A DNA stretch of 64,000 bases from an uncultured Bacillota bacterium (GCA_949291945.1 CASEXH010000001.1:1-64000), one strand, 5' to 3'. Shown: positions 8,585-16,965, numbered from the stretch's first letter. Notes: generated from the letters alone by a model not told the origin. Translations and numbers: made by a program.

Positions 8585-9013
8585 CTATTTCACATAAAAT
8601 CCCGCACATTTCATATCCGTGTCAAAGGAAATGGTAAACATGACTTTTCCGTCTTCATAAGCCGCCAGAACCATAACTGTGGCATAAGGAGTTCCTGTGT
8701 CCCGATCTGTGATCCCCCGGACCTGGATCCTGTCAAAGTCCTGAAATTCTCCTTTATCCTTCATATAATAGTCAATATTTTCCTGAAGTTCTTCCGGATC
8801 TGTCCCATTCTGCATGACCACATTAAAGGTATCTTCCCATACTCCTTCCAGTTCCCCGGCATTGATTCTTTCTACCATTTCTTTCGCTTCTGCAATGACC
8901 TGGTCTTCCTGAAACTCATCTGAAAGAGATTCCTGACAGCCGGACAAAGCAGCCAGTGCCAGAATCCCCAAAAAGCCTGCCAGGATCTTTTTTCTCCATT
9001 TTCCTTTTGTCAT
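8585..9013 (-). CDS. DUF3887-like lipoprotein
   Basis: The 142-aa protein has a lipoprotein signal peptide: KGKWRKK, a hydrophobic stretch, and lipobox LSGC near residue 26. The mature part is acidic, with a pattern of helix (AKEMVERINAGE) then beta-sheet (YATVMVLAAYEDGKVMF). This is the DUF3887 type, a small NTF2-like extracytoplasmic fold of unknown function. It would be anchored on the outer face of the membrane. It lies 20 nt after the DUF3784 gene in the LytTR operon. Confidence 0.7.
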   Translation of the reverse strand: MTKGKWRKKILAGFLGILALAALSGCQESLSDEFQEDQVIAEAKEMVERINAGELEGVWEDTFNVVMQNGTDPEELQENIDYYMKDKGEFQDFDRIQVRGITDRDTGTPYATVMVLAAYEDGKVMFTISFDTDMKCAGFYVK

Positions 9014-9033
9014 AAACTTTCTCCTTTCTGCCC

Positions 9034-9813
9034 CTACTCCAGCCCGGACGCCGCCAGTATCTTCTCATACAGCGTTCTGGTCTCTTCCGGAGTTTTCCCA
9101 TTTATCACCAGCACGCCGTCTGTTGTTTCCATCACCACAAAATCTTTACATCTGACATAGCTGTATATGGTGTACTCTCCAAACTCTTTGTTTTGAAAAG
9201 TTCCCTCATTAAGCTGCAGGCTGTTGACTCCCATACGCTTACTGCCTGTTTCAAAGTCCTCCCGGTAAGTAACGGCCTGTATTTCTGAAAGAGGCAGCTC
9301 ATAGTCTGACCAGTAAGACCCCTGGATTTCCAACTGGTCATTCTGGATCACAACCTCCACATTTCCGGTAAAAAGCAGTACTGCCGAAAACACCAGAGCA
9401 GCTCCGGTAATGAGGATGGTAATGATAGTCCCTGTCTTCCGGGCCTTTTTCCTTTTTAATTCCTTTTCTGGACTTTCCTCCAGCAGGATTTCCTCTCCCG
9501 GTTTTATCCTGCAGCCCAGATTTGCATAGAGAAGAGTAGGGATCAGTCCGATAAAGACACCACCCGTGGTCAGCGCCAGATACCAGTCCGGTATATTCTC
9601 TCCCATGATCTCCGCCCCCAGGACCAGGACTGTGATCAGAGCCAGATAAGTTCCTGTGGTCCTGCACAGTTTTTTCTCATTATATTTTCTCTTCTCTTTT
9701 TCTGAGGCTGTATTATACCCTGCTATGAGAAAACTACCCTTTCCCATCAGGAGCGCCAGAGAAATCCCTCCTCCGATCAGGATCGTCAGCAGAATCACGA
9801 TTCTATCCATCAT
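9034..9813 (-). CDS. DUF3784 membrane protein with C-terminal PH-like domain
   Basis: The 259-aa protein starts with two to three transmembrane segments and the DUF3784 signature FLIAGYNTASEKEKRKYNEK. A charged linker (EESPEKELKRKKARK) and one more membrane helix follow. The C-terminal 100 residues form a beta-rich region (EVVIQNDQLEIQG ... YELPLSEIQAVTYRED) like bacterial PH domains. Function is unknown. Its ATG overlaps the stop of the histidine kinase (ATGA), so it is coupled to the sensor and may modulate it or be its main target. Confidence 0.7.
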   Translation of the reverse strand: MMDRIVILLTILIGGGISLALLMGKGSFLIAGYNTASEKEKRKYNEKKLCRTTGTYLALITVLVLGAEIMGENIPDWYLALTTGGVFIGLIPTLLYANLGCRIKPGEEILLEESPEKELKRKKARKTGTIITILITGAALVFSAVLLFTGNVEVVIQNDQLEIQGSYWSDYELPLSEIQAVTYREDFETGSKRMGVNSLQLNEGTFQNKEFGEYTIYSYVRCKDFVVMETTDGVLVINGKTPEETRTLYEKILAASGLE

Positions 9814-10985
9814 TTACTCCGCACCTCCTCTTTTTTCACTGTGTTAGGGATAAGGATCACTGCCTGAAACCGTTTCTCCTCATCTGTAATGGTACAGTTT
9901 CCTTCATATGGTTTTATGGCTTCCCTTACGTTTTCCAGCCCCAGTCCCTGATGGCCTTCCCACTTTTCCGGGTGCCTGGACTTGGAATTTTCCACCTGGA
10001 TCATGAGAAACTCTTTTTCTCTTTTTGCCAGGATCTTCAGATACTTTTCTTCCGGTTCCTTATCCCTGCCCATGGCCTCAATGGCATTATCCAGAAGATT
10101 TGCAAAGATCGTTGTAATATCGATCTCCTGTATTCTGTCCAGACAGTTCTCCTCTATGTCAAGCTCCAGTCTGGCGTCCCGGAGATTTTCATGGCAGAGT
10201 TTTTCATTCAGGATAATATTCAGCATCCGGTTCTCCGTATACCAGGCATGATTGTTCTGATTCAAAAGATGGAAAACTTCTTCTTTATATTTTTCTGCCT
10301 CTTCTGTCTGGCCTTCCTCATAAAGCTTTCCCAGGGCCTGGATATGGTTCTTTACGTCATGAACGATCTTTCTGGACTGACGATAGCTTTCTTCCAGCTT
10401 CTGATAATGCTGGTACACCAGCATTTCTTTCTGCCGGTAAAGCCTGGACTTCTTTTCTGCCTCATTGCTCTGGGCCGCTGTAATATAAAAATATACCACA
10501 AATATATTCATAAACAGAAGGAGCAATACATTTACCAGCACCAGCAGATAGCCGTTCCAGCTTGCATAGTAATCGCTTAAGGTCAGAAAAGACATCATCA
10601 TCACCAGGGAGAGCAAAGGCATGACCAGACAGATAAAAAACTGGCCTTTGCTCAGATGGCCCCTCCTGCCCCGTTTCAGGATACTGCTAAGGAACCAGGC
10701 CCAGCCCCCTTGAGCCGCCCAACGGATGACTCCTGCGATCAGCTGGGCATTTCCATAGGGATTCAAAGTAGTGTTAAATCCGGAAAAGTTCAGCATATAT
10801 CTGGTATAGATCTCATAGAGCAGTACCCGGGACAGGGCCCAGATCAGGACGATCCCTGCCAGATACAGCAGTCCGCTGAAAACATAATAGCCTTTGGACC
10901 GGACATTTTTCTTCCGGAGACGAAATATAAACCAGACAGAAACTCCCAGAATGATCAGAATATCCGGCAGCCATAAACTATACAA
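9810..10985 (-). CDS. AgrC-like GHKL sensor histidine kinase
   Basis: The 391-aa protein has six or so membrane helices in residues 1-175, a coiled dimerisation helix, and the phospho-acceptor box VHDVKNHIQALGKL (around residue 210). A GHKL ATPase domain follows, with the N-box IFANLLDNAIEAM and a G-box GHQGLGLENVREAI. This is the architecture of peptide-sensing AgrC/ComD/VirS-type kinases. No agrB/agrD-like pair was seen nearby, so the signal is unknown. It starts at a TTG with GGAGGAG 5 nt upstream, 52 nt after the response regulator gene, and overlaps the next gene. Confidence 0.85.
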   Translation of the reverse strand: MYSLWLPDILIILGVSVWFIFRLRKKNVRSKGYYVFSGLLYLAGIVLIWALSRVLLYEIYTRYMLNFSGFNTTLNPYGNAQLIAGVIRWAAQGGWAWFLSSILKRGRRGHLSKGQFFICLVMPLLSLVMMMSFLTLSDYYASWNGYLLVLVNVLLLLFMNIFVVYFYITAAQSNEAEKKSRLYRQKEMLVYQHYQKLEESYRQSRKIVHDVKNHIQALGKLYEEGQTEEAEKYKEEVFHLLNQNNHAWYTENRMLNIILNEKLCHENLRDARLELDIEENCLDRIQEIDITTIFANLLDNAIEAMGRDKEPEEKYLKILAKREKEFLMIQVENSKSRHPEKWEGHQGLGLENVREAIKPYEGNCTITDEEKRFQAVILIPNTVKKEEVRSK

Positions 10986-11037
10986 AGTACTCCTCCCCTT
11001 TCTCTTCTTTTCTCCTGCGGCAGGTCAGGCAGCCCCC

Positions 11038-11751
11038 TTAAAAAGAGCTCCCGTTTTTTTCTGCCAGAAATCTTCCCAGACATTCCTTAAAAGAAACTGC
11101 CTGTTTCTGGGACAGCGGAAGGATTTCCCCGCTCATCATGTAAATATCGTAGCCTTTGATATTCCGTATCTGATCCAGGTTTACCACAAAGCTTTTATGG
11201 GGAGAAGCAAATCCATAGTCCTTCATTCTTTCCCGAAGATCACCGATCTTTCCCCGCATTTCATAGCAGCCCTTTTCTGCCGCCAGCTTGATCTGTCTTC
11301 CCCGTATCTCAAAGTAGTAAATATCTGCTGTATGGAGCCTGGTCCTTCCCTGGGAAGTCTCAAACTCCAGAACGGGACTGGGCTTCTGCTCCTCCTCCCG
11401 GTAAGCCAGGGCATCTGCCACCTGCTTGAGCACACTGGTCTTCTTCACCGGTTTGAGCAGATAGCCGAAAGCATGGACGGAAAAAGCTTTCCCTGCATAT
11501 TCACTGTAGGCAGTCACATATACGATCTTTACTTTTTTATCCTTCAGTCGGATCTTTCTGGCGGTCTCTATGCCATCTATCCCTTCCATATCAATATCCA
11601 GAAACAGAAGATCGTACTGTTCTGTTGACCGGAGAAGTTCTTCGCCGCTGAAATATACGTCTGTTTTCTCTATAGGTTCCGGGCACTCTTCAAGGATTTC
11701 CAGAAGGGCCTCCGAAGCTTTTTTCTCATCATCACAAATTGCTATCTTCAT
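11038..11751 (-). CDS. LytTR-family response regulator
   Basis: The 237-aa protein opens with a receiver domain, MKIAICDDEKKASE, acidic pocket DD at positions 6-7. The phospho-acceptor Asp is in LLFLDIDMEG, and a conserved Lys lies in YLLKPVKK. The C-terminal LytTR DNA-binding domain contains IYYFEIRGRQIKL and SPHKSFVVNLDQIRNI. Such regulators bind direct repeats upstream of target operons. I use the start at 11751 because it fits the family N-terminus and has an AAGGA-like site; the longer frame to 11850 crosses the promoter. First gene of the operon. Partner of the adjacent GHKL kinase. Confidence 0.9.
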   Translation of the reverse strand: MKIAICDDEKKASEALLEILEECPEPIEKTDVYFSGEELLRSTEQYDLLFLDIDMEGIDGIETARKIRLKDKKVKIVYVTAYSEYAGKAFSVHAFGYLLKPVKKTSVLKQVADALAYREEEQKPSPVLEFETSQGRTRLHTADIYYFEIRGRQIKLAAEKGCYEMRGKIGDLRERMKDYGFASPHKSFVVNLDQIRNIKGYDIYMMSGEILPLSQKQAVSFKECLGRFLAEKNGSSF

Positions 11752-11778
11752 TTTCTGTTTCTTTCCTTTGTTTTCTTT

Positions 11779-11808
11779 ATTATAATTGAAAATATTCTCA
11801 TAACACAA
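11779..11808 (-). promoter_or_regulatory. Promoter of the LytTR operon
   Basis: On the minus strand, TTGTGT (11803-11808) and TATAAT (11779-11784) are separated by 18 bp, upstream of the response regulator gene. Confidence 0.6.
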
Positions 11809-11830
11809 GAAATCTTCCCTCAAATACAGA

Positions 11831-11860
11831 AAAGACTGCACAACATACAATGCAGTCTTT
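11831..11860. terminator. Terminator after the DUF6472 gene
   Basis: The perfect arms AAAGACTGCA (11831-11840) and TGCAGTCTTT (11851-11860) have a 10-nt loop. The minus strand continues TTTTCTGTATTT and the plus strand CCTCTTTTTTT, so it can act in both directions. It ends the VWA/MoxR operon. Confidence 0.85.
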
Positions 11861-11869
11861 CCTCTTTTT

Positions 11870-12061
11870 TTACATCTGTTTTCTCACTACTGCGTATTCA
11901 TCCTGATTCCGGTAATAGGGGCACTGATAGTACCGGTCTGACAAAATCCTCACATAGTCATCCTCGTCCATATTCATGTCGCACAGATAGGCTTCGTATT
12001 CCTCATCATAGACATAGAAGGTGCAGGTCTCACAGCTTCCCCGTTCTTTTCCCTTTTTCAT
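11870..12061 (-). CDS. DUF6472-like small Cys-containing protein
   Basis: The 63-aa acidic protein has cysteines in CETCTFYVYD, YLCDMNMDED and QCPYYRNQDEYAVVRKQM. The spacing (CxxC ... C ... C) suggests a small zinc- or metal-binding fold. The pattern matches the DUF6472 family of Clostridia as I recall it. The start at 12061 is preferred because GGGAGGA lies about 9 nt upstream; the ATG at 12070 would be on top of that site. Last gene of the VWA/MoxR operon. No function known. Confidence 0.65.
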   Translation of the reverse strand: MKKGKERGSCETCTFYVYDEEYEAYLCDMNMDEDDYVRILSDRYYQCPYYRNQDEYAVVRKQM

Positions 12062-12129
12062 GGGCCTCATTCCTCCCTGCTCTTTTTCTCCGGCTCTGTC
12101 TGCAGGATCCCGTTTCGGACTTCCTGCTT

Positions 12130-13650
12130 TTAGAGCTCCTCTTCAATATTTTCCAGCTCTTCCAGGATCTCTCTCTGCTCCTGGTCGAAAAGGAGTTTTT
12201 TGTTATATTTATAATAGCTGTCGCAGCCATTCTCACTGATAAATTCCATACTGTAGGGGTTGGTGTTCAGTTCTGTGACAAAGACTACCAGCTCCTGTCC
12301 TTCCGCAAAAGCCAGTTCCAGGAAGTCAAAGGTATTCTGGAGCTTTTCTCCGGTGTCTTTTATCAATTCCTCACGCTCCCCGGCCTGGTCCTGGAAGGCT
12401 TCTTTAACTTTCTGGAAGATTTCTTCTTTTCCTTCTCCCCGGGCCTCTCCTTCTTTTACCAGATCCCGGTAAATTCCCAGAAGTTTCAGGATCTCCTGTT
12501 TCAGATGTTCTTCCTCCCGTGTAAGAAGGTCTGCCTTCTTCTTTTCTTCCAGATCCTTTTCTCTCATAAAGATCCGGGCCTCTAAAGCCTGCCAGGGATG
12601 TTCTGCAGATTCCAGAGCCTTTTTCCATCCTTTCAGGACTTCAAAAAGTTCTGTGACCAGAAGGTCTTTTTCATGATAAGCTCGGCACCTTTCTCCCAGT
12701 TTTCCCATAAACAGTCCCACTACTGCAAACCGCTCGTCCATAGAAGCCAGCCGGAGCTTTTCCAGGGCAAATTTTTCAAAATGTCCCGCCAGGACCTGAT
12801 CCACCTGGTAATCTGTCTGATATTTTTCAAACAGCTCCAGATAATTGGCAAAATCCTTTGCCACCTTCCAATGCTGGATATACTGGCAGACTACCTCCCG
12901 GTCCGGCCTTTTTCCCAGCTTTTCATATACATACAGAAGCTGGGAAAGATCCTCCCATCCTCTGGGGGTGGCGAACATTCTCCCGTCAATGCCGGTTTCC
13001 ATACGGTAAAAGTTTTCCCTCCGGATATCCAGATAGGAAAGCACCGCCGGGTGGATCCCTGCCTCATAGGCATATTCTTTCCAGACTCCGAAATCTTCCC
13101 GCACATCGATCTTCTTTACTCTGTCCAGAGTCACCACGTCAAAGTCTCGGACAGATTTATTGTACTCCGGAGGATTTCCCGCAGCCACAATGATCCAGCC
13201 GGAAGGCACCTGCTGGTTTCCGAAGGTCTTGCACTGGAGAAACTGGAGCATGGCAGGGGCCAGGGTTTCAGAGACACAGTTGATCTCATCGATAAACAAA
13301 ATTCCCTCCCGGATTCCCGTAGCTTCCATTTTGTCATACACAGAAGCAATGATCTCACTCATAGTATACTCAGTGACTGACCGGGCCTCTCCCCCGTAGC
13401 TTTTCTCTTTAATAAAAGGCAGTCCTATGGCGCTTTGCCTGGTATGGTGGGTAATGGTATAAGACACCAGGTTAATGCCGCATTCTCTGGCTGCCTGCTC
13501 CATGATCTGAGTCTTGCCGATCCCCGGAGGTCCCATGAGCAGGATCGGCCGCTGCCTTATGGCCGGGATACAATAATCTCCGTAATCATCCTTTAAAAGA
13601 TAGGCTGCCACCGTATCTTTGATCTCCTGTTTTGCTCTTTTTATATTCAT
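12130..13650 (-). CDS. MoxR-type AAA+ ATPase
   Basis: The 506-aa protein has Walker A GPPGIGKT (near residue 40), Walker B GILFIDEIN (near 115) and sensor-1 in IIVAAGNPPEYN. The last 170 residues are a highly charged helical extension with long coiled-coil stretches rich in Glu and Lys. MoxR ATPases act with VWA proteins to insert metal cofactors or assemble complexes. Its ATG overlaps the stop of the upstream VWA gene (ATGA), so the two are made together. The C-terminal extension is longer than in a minimal MoxR (about 330 aa) and may bind the target or the LRR partner. Confidence 0.85.
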   Translation of the reverse strand: MNIKRAKQEIKDTVAAYLLKDDYGDYCIPAIRQRPILLMGPPGIGKTQIMEQAARECGINLVSYTITHHTRQSAIGLPFIKEKSYGGEARSVTEYTMSEIIASVYDKMEATGIREGILFIDEINCVSETLAPAMLQFLQCKTFGNQQVPSGWIIVAAGNPPEYNKSVRDFDVVTLDRVKKIDVREDFGVWKEYAYEAGIHPAVLSYLDIRRENFYRMETGIDGRMFATPRGWEDLSQLLYVYEKLGKRPDREVVCQYIQHWKVAKDFANYLELFEKYQTDYQVDQVLAGHFEKFALEKLRLASMDERFAVVGLFMGKLGERCRAYHEKDLLVTELFEVLKGWKKALESAEHPWQALEARIFMREKDLEEKKKADLLTREEEHLKQEILKLLGIYRDLVKEGEARGEGKEEIFQKVKEAFQDQAGEREELIKDTGEKLQNTFDFLELAFAEGQELVVFVTELNTNPYSMEFISENGCDSYYKYNKKLLFDQEQREILEELENIEEEL

Positions 13651-15035
13651 TCTTCTGTCCTCTCGTTCCTCTCTAAAAGTTCTTCCTCGTCCAGATACAG
13701 CTTCATGGCCCAGCAGGGCACTTCAATCTCTTCATATTCCTTCTGCATCAGCAGAAAGGCCACATCATAGGGAGGCATACGCTCCGGGAAGATTCCTTTT
13801 CCGTCTGTAAAGTACAAGAGCCCCTTTAATCCCCTGAGCTCTCCTTTTCTCTGCTTTTCCTTGATATAGGCAAACACCGGGCGGAAATCTGTCCCGCCCT
13901 TTCCTGCAAGCTCCAGATTTTCCATGTACTCTTTCAGTTCTTCCTGGCTGGTGATGAGCCGGTCACTCTGGATCCGCTCGTCACATTGGATCACATGGAT
14001 CTGCATTCTCCGGAAAAAGCTTTCCTGTTCCCTGAGCACGGAATAGGTCTCTCTTAAAAATCCCCGAACCAGTTCTCCGGAACAGGACATGGAAGTGTCA
14101 ATGGCGATGACAAAGTCCTGGATCTTTTTCACTTCCCGGGTCTCCTGAGGTTCCAGAAGAGGCATATTTCCGTAAAGGGACATGCCGTAGCTGTAAAAAA
14201 TATAGTCAAAGCTATCTGGATCCACCATCTGCTCTTCCCGCAGCACTGCAAACTTGCTAAGAAACCGCCGATAGTCTCTGGTGTCCCGGTTTTCTGCCTT
14301 GATCTGTTCCTTCAGGCCGGCCTGGCCCCGTGCCATATCCTGGCCAAAAGTTTCCATCTCTGTCTCCATACGGTCCCGAATATCCTCCCAGTTTTTCTCC
14401 GGTCTCTGGCTGGGAGGATTCTTCCTGCTTCCTTTCCAGAGTCTGTGGTCGTCACAGTGAAACTCCCTTTCCCAAAGAAGGGCCTGCTCCCGGGAAGGCT
14501 GCATTTTCACCAGCTCTTCAAAAACCCCCTCTGCATTCAGGGTCTTCCTCTTCTTTCTGAGACTGGCATAGAGATTTTTCCGGTCTCCGGACATAGGCTT
14601 TCGCACACAGTGGAGAGCCAGGCCGTCAATAATGGATTCCACACTGATATCACAGGCCAGATCCCAGAGGATATCCGTCAGATCCTCTTGTCTATTTTCT
14701 CCATCTTCTCTGGGAATACCAAGAGCCTTAGCTGCCATCTTCTTTCGGATCCTCACCTTTTTCCACAGATGGGAAAAAAGACAGTGGAGCATCATATGAA
14801 GATAAGCCCGATTCACTTCCCGCCGTCCCTGGCGGTACAGGCCGCCCAGATACCCGGGATCATAATAGATCCCCACGCCGTCGGTACCCAGTTCTCCGTT
14901 CTGTTCTCCCATCACATATGTAAAGGCTGACAGTGCCACATCAAAGAAACGCAGATGGATATAGAGTTCATTTCTGGAAGATATAAGAATCCTGCTGCAG
15001 ACATCCTCTATTCTCTTTTCCATTTCCCTGGCCAT
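13647..15035 (-). CDS. VWA/DUF2201-type metallopeptidase-like protein
   Basis: The 462-aa protein has an N-terminal metallopeptidase-like half with HMMLHCLFSHLWKK (around residue 80). This is where DUF2201 relatives carry an HExxH-like motif, so the catalytic Glu appears to be missing. The C-terminal half is a VWA-like domain with the MIDAS-type DTSMS in FVIAIDTSMSCSG (around residue 310) and a later FTDGKG. Paired with the overlapping MoxR gene, this is the classical MoxR-VWA chaperone arrangement. It has no signal peptide, so it is cytoplasmic. AGGAG precedes the ATG. Target unknown; the adjacent LRR protein is one candidate. Confidence 0.8.
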   Translation of the reverse strand: MAREMEKRIEDVCSRILISSRNELYIHLRFFDVALSAFTYVMGEQNGELGTDGVGIYYDPGYLGGLYRQGRREVNRAYLHMMLHCLFSHLWKKVRIRKKMAAKALGIPREDGENRQEDLTDILWDLACDISVESIIDGLALHCVRKPMSGDRKNLYASLRKKRKTLNAEGVFEELVKMQPSREQALLWEREFHCDDHRLWKGSRKNPPSQRPEKNWEDIRDRMETEMETFGQDMARGQAGLKEQIKAENRDTRDYRRFLSKFAVLREEQMVDPDSFDYIFYSYGMSLYGNMPLLEPQETREVKKIQDFVIAIDTSMSCSGELVRGFLRETYSVLREQESFFRRMQIHVIQCDERIQSDRLITSQEELKEYMENLELAGKGGTDFRPVFAYIKEKQRKGELRGLKGLLYFTDGKGIFPERMPPYDVAFLLMQKEYEEIEVPCWAMKLYLDEEELLERNERTEE

Positions 15036-15047
15036 ATTTTCTCTCTC

Positions 15048-15881
15048 CTATAGGTCAAAAGTTTTCTTTCGTTTTGCAAACAGCCCCCGCTTCTCTTCCA
15101 TGAGAAAGCTGACCATCTCTGCTCTTCCTTTACCGGAGGCTTTCTGGATCACCTGATCCATGGCCTCCTCTGTCCACAGCTTTTGCTGTCCGAGATAAGA
15201 AAAGGCCCGGTTCCACTCTTCCTGTTCCATATAATAAAGACCGCATTCCAACACATGTTCTTTAATATATTCCTGGTACTCTTCCTCTGCCTGACTGCCA
15301 AGATCCCAGGGCCAGAGCAGCCTTCCCATAGCCATGGGAAGGAGGATCTCCGGCTTTTCATTGATCTTTGCCAGATAAAACAGCCGGTCATATCCCTGGT
15401 AATCCACTTTCTTTTCCAGAAAGCACTGCCGGTATTTGTAGCCGCAGCCATGATAATGGGTCTCCAGGATCCTTGCTGGAGTGTTCTCCACCCCTTCCTC
15501 ATAATATTCCGGGAAGATCAGTTCTGCTCCCTCCCTGCTGTCCCGAAACCTGATGGAAACATAGACTTCATGGAAAGTCTCACTGACCACATCCCGGATA
15601 CAGGAAGTCCCTCCCGGCTCCATAAGCACATGAAGTCTCCGCAGGGCGCCGCAGCCGGTAAAAGAGCCGCCCCCAATGGTTTTCACAGAATCCGTCATTT
15701 CCAAAGTCACCAGATTCCTGCATCCGTAAAAGGTATAATTTCCCAGCTCCCGGACCCCGTCGGGTATCCGGATCTCCTGGATTTCCTGAAGCTCCCTCTG
15801 CTCCTCTTTACTCCGGCCCTCTTTCCAGGGAGACCAGGCGTAAGAGGGCAGGGAAACCCTGTTCTCTTTCTTCTCACACAT
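15048..15881 (-). CDS. Leucine-rich repeat (BspA-like) protein
   Basis: In this 277-aa protein, residues 30-110 contain BspA-type LRR turns (IRIPDGVRELGNYTFYGC, then LVTLEMTDSVKTIGGGSFTGC and ALRRLHVL). The C-terminal 150 residues are helical and Trp/Tyr/Glu rich (EEYQEYIKEHVLECGLYY) and unfamiliar. No signal peptide is seen, so unlike many BspA-type proteins it is probably cytoplasmic. It starts inside the end of the small lipoprotein gene (8-nt overlap) and lies 12 nt before the VWA gene. It could be an adaptor that feeds a substrate to the MoxR-VWA machine; this is inference from linkage. Confidence 0.7.
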   Translation of the reverse strand: MCEKKENRVSLPSYAWSPWKEGRSKEEQRELQEIQEIRIPDGVRELGNYTFYGCRNLVTLEMTDSVKTIGGGSFTGCGALRRLHVLMEPGGTSCIRDVVSETFHEVYVSIRFRDSREGAELIFPEYYEEGVENTPARILETHYHGCGYKYRQCFLEKKVDYQGYDRLFYLAKINEKPEILLPMAMGRLLWPWDLGSQAEEEYQEYIKEHVLECGLYYMEQEEWNRAFSYLGQQKLWTEEAMDQVIQKASGKGRAEMVSFLMEEKRGLFAKRKKTFDL

Positions 15882-16017
15882 ATGTATCCCGTCCTTTATC
15901 TGATTCTAACTCCCATACCAGTTCCAGATTGTCCTCTTCTTCCTTCTCGTTACAGCCTGTAAAAGCAGTTCCCAGAACTGCCAAAGACAGCAGCATTGTC
16001 ACAATTTTTATTTTCAT
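15874..16017 (-). CDS. Small lipoprotein (47 aa)
   Basis: A short frame starts at an ATG preceded by GGAAGGG and reads MKIKIVTMLLSLAVLGTAFT followed by GCNEKEEEDN. This is a textbook lipoprotein signal peptide with lipobox AFTGC, then only about 25 acidic residues. The TGA overlaps the ATG of the LRR gene by 8 nt, so it is the likely first gene of the operon and may couple translation of the LRR gene. It could be a real surface-anchored peptide or the leftover of a longer lipoprotein. Confidence 0.7.
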   Translation of the reverse strand: MKIKIVTMLLSLAVLGTAFTGCNEKEEEDNLELVWELESDKGRDTYV

Positions 16018-16208
16018 TATATATCCCTTCCGTTCTGCAGTTTTATGTGTACTTCTGCATTTCTATACTTCTCAGCATTTTGTATGCCATTGTATCTGAG
16101 TACAGTATGCTTGCTTGACGGGATTTTTATACATCCTGGCTTAAGTCACCTGCAAAATGGTTCGAAATAGATAGCTCGCTCTGCCGGCTGCATATTGTCA
16201 TGTATAAA

Positions 16209-16251
16209 GGGAAATGGCTGCAATCCTGCAAGCGGATCACAGCCATTTCCC
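16209..16251 (-). terminator. Terminator after tRNA-Thr
   Basis: The perfect arms GGGAAATGGCTG (16209-16220) and CAGCCATTTCCC (16240-16251) lie 6 nt after the tRNA 3' end. On the minus strand the stem is followed by TTTATA. Confidence 0.75.
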
Positions 16252-16257
16252 CGGATA

Positions 16258-16330
16258 AGCTGAAAATGGGACTCGAACCCACGACCCCTTCATTACGAGT
16301 GAAGTGCTCTACCAACTGAGCTATTTCAGC
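16258..16330 (-). tRNA. tRNA-Thr (anticodon CGU)
   Basis: A cloverleaf can be drawn on the minus strand: acceptor GCTGAAA/TTTCAGC, D-arm with AGCTCAGTTGGTAGAGC, anticodon stem CTTCA/TGAAG around loop CTCGTAA, and T-loop GGTTCGAGTCC. The anticodon CGT reads the threonine codon ACG. The 3' CCA is not encoded. A terminator follows directly, so it is a single-tRNA unit. Confidence 0.95.
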
Positions 16331-16386
16331 AATTCTCTGCAAGAATTGATTTTACTGGATTTTTAAAGATATGTCAAGAATTTCTT

Positions 16387-16803
16387 TCACAAAAGAATCG
16401 CCAACGCTTTAGAATATTTGTTCTTAAGTCTTTCGGTCAGGGTGTCCCGCTGACTTAGATGATCTTTCATATCTGCCAGCTTCACCCACCATACCTCCGG
16501 ATAAATAGTCTGGGCATTTTTGATAGAGATTATGTAGTCCTCATAGGATTCTTCGTTTTTTCCATGAGTAATGTAATTCATATACTTTACCATCCTCCTG
16601 GTTGCATCCAGGGCAAGTATCTCTGCAGTCCCGCAGTCGGAGTCCTCCCACACATCATGGATCCAGGCAAGCGCTATGCACCGCTCCCGCAGGTGTTCCG
16701 GTATCATACGGTTCTGTTCTGTATACCTGGCTACTCGCTCTGAATGCTGGTAGGTTTTCTCATCAAGATACTTTTCGGCAAGTTTTTTCGCTTCCTCTAT
16801 CAC
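16387..16803 (-). CDS. HD-domain phosphohydrolase-like protein
   Basis: This is a small HD-superfamily protein of about 138 aa. It has a histidine in TYQHSERV, the HD pair in AWIHDVWEDS and a distal Asp in WVKLADMKDHLSQRD. This H-HD-D spacing is like the hydrolase domain of SpoT/MESH1-type enzymes, so removal of phosphate from (p)ppGpp or a nucleotide is possible. The start is uncertain. The GTG at 16803 has AAGGAG 8 nt upstream and gives the family-like MIEEAKKLAEKYL; the ATG at 16830 or 16851 would add 9-16 residues without a good site. It stands alone next to the tRNA. Confidence 0.7.
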   Translation of the reverse strand: MIEEAKKLAEKYLDEKTYQHSERVARYTEQNRMIPEHLRERCIALAWIHDVWEDSDCGTAEILALDATRRMVKYMNYITHGKNEESYEDYIISIKNAQTIYPEVWWVKLADMKDHLSQRDTLTERLKNKYSKALAILL

Positions 16804-16912
16804 CCTGACCACTCCTTTTCTGAAGGACATCTTTCTTATCTGCTTTAACAATACCTTATATTTTCACATTTTGCAACTTGTGATTTTCACGAATTTCACA
16901 TTTTTAATCCTC

Positions 16913-16941
16913 TTGTTAAAATGTCTGACAAAAGATATAAT
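16913..16941 (+). promoter_or_regulatory. Promoter of the leader-MFS unit
   Basis: TTGTTA (16913-16918) and TATAAT (16936-16941) are spaced 17 bp apart. The predicted start is near 16948, just before the leader peptide ribosome site AAAGGTGG. Confidence 0.8.
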
Positions 16942-16965
16942 AGTGACCGCAAAGGTGGTGATTTT

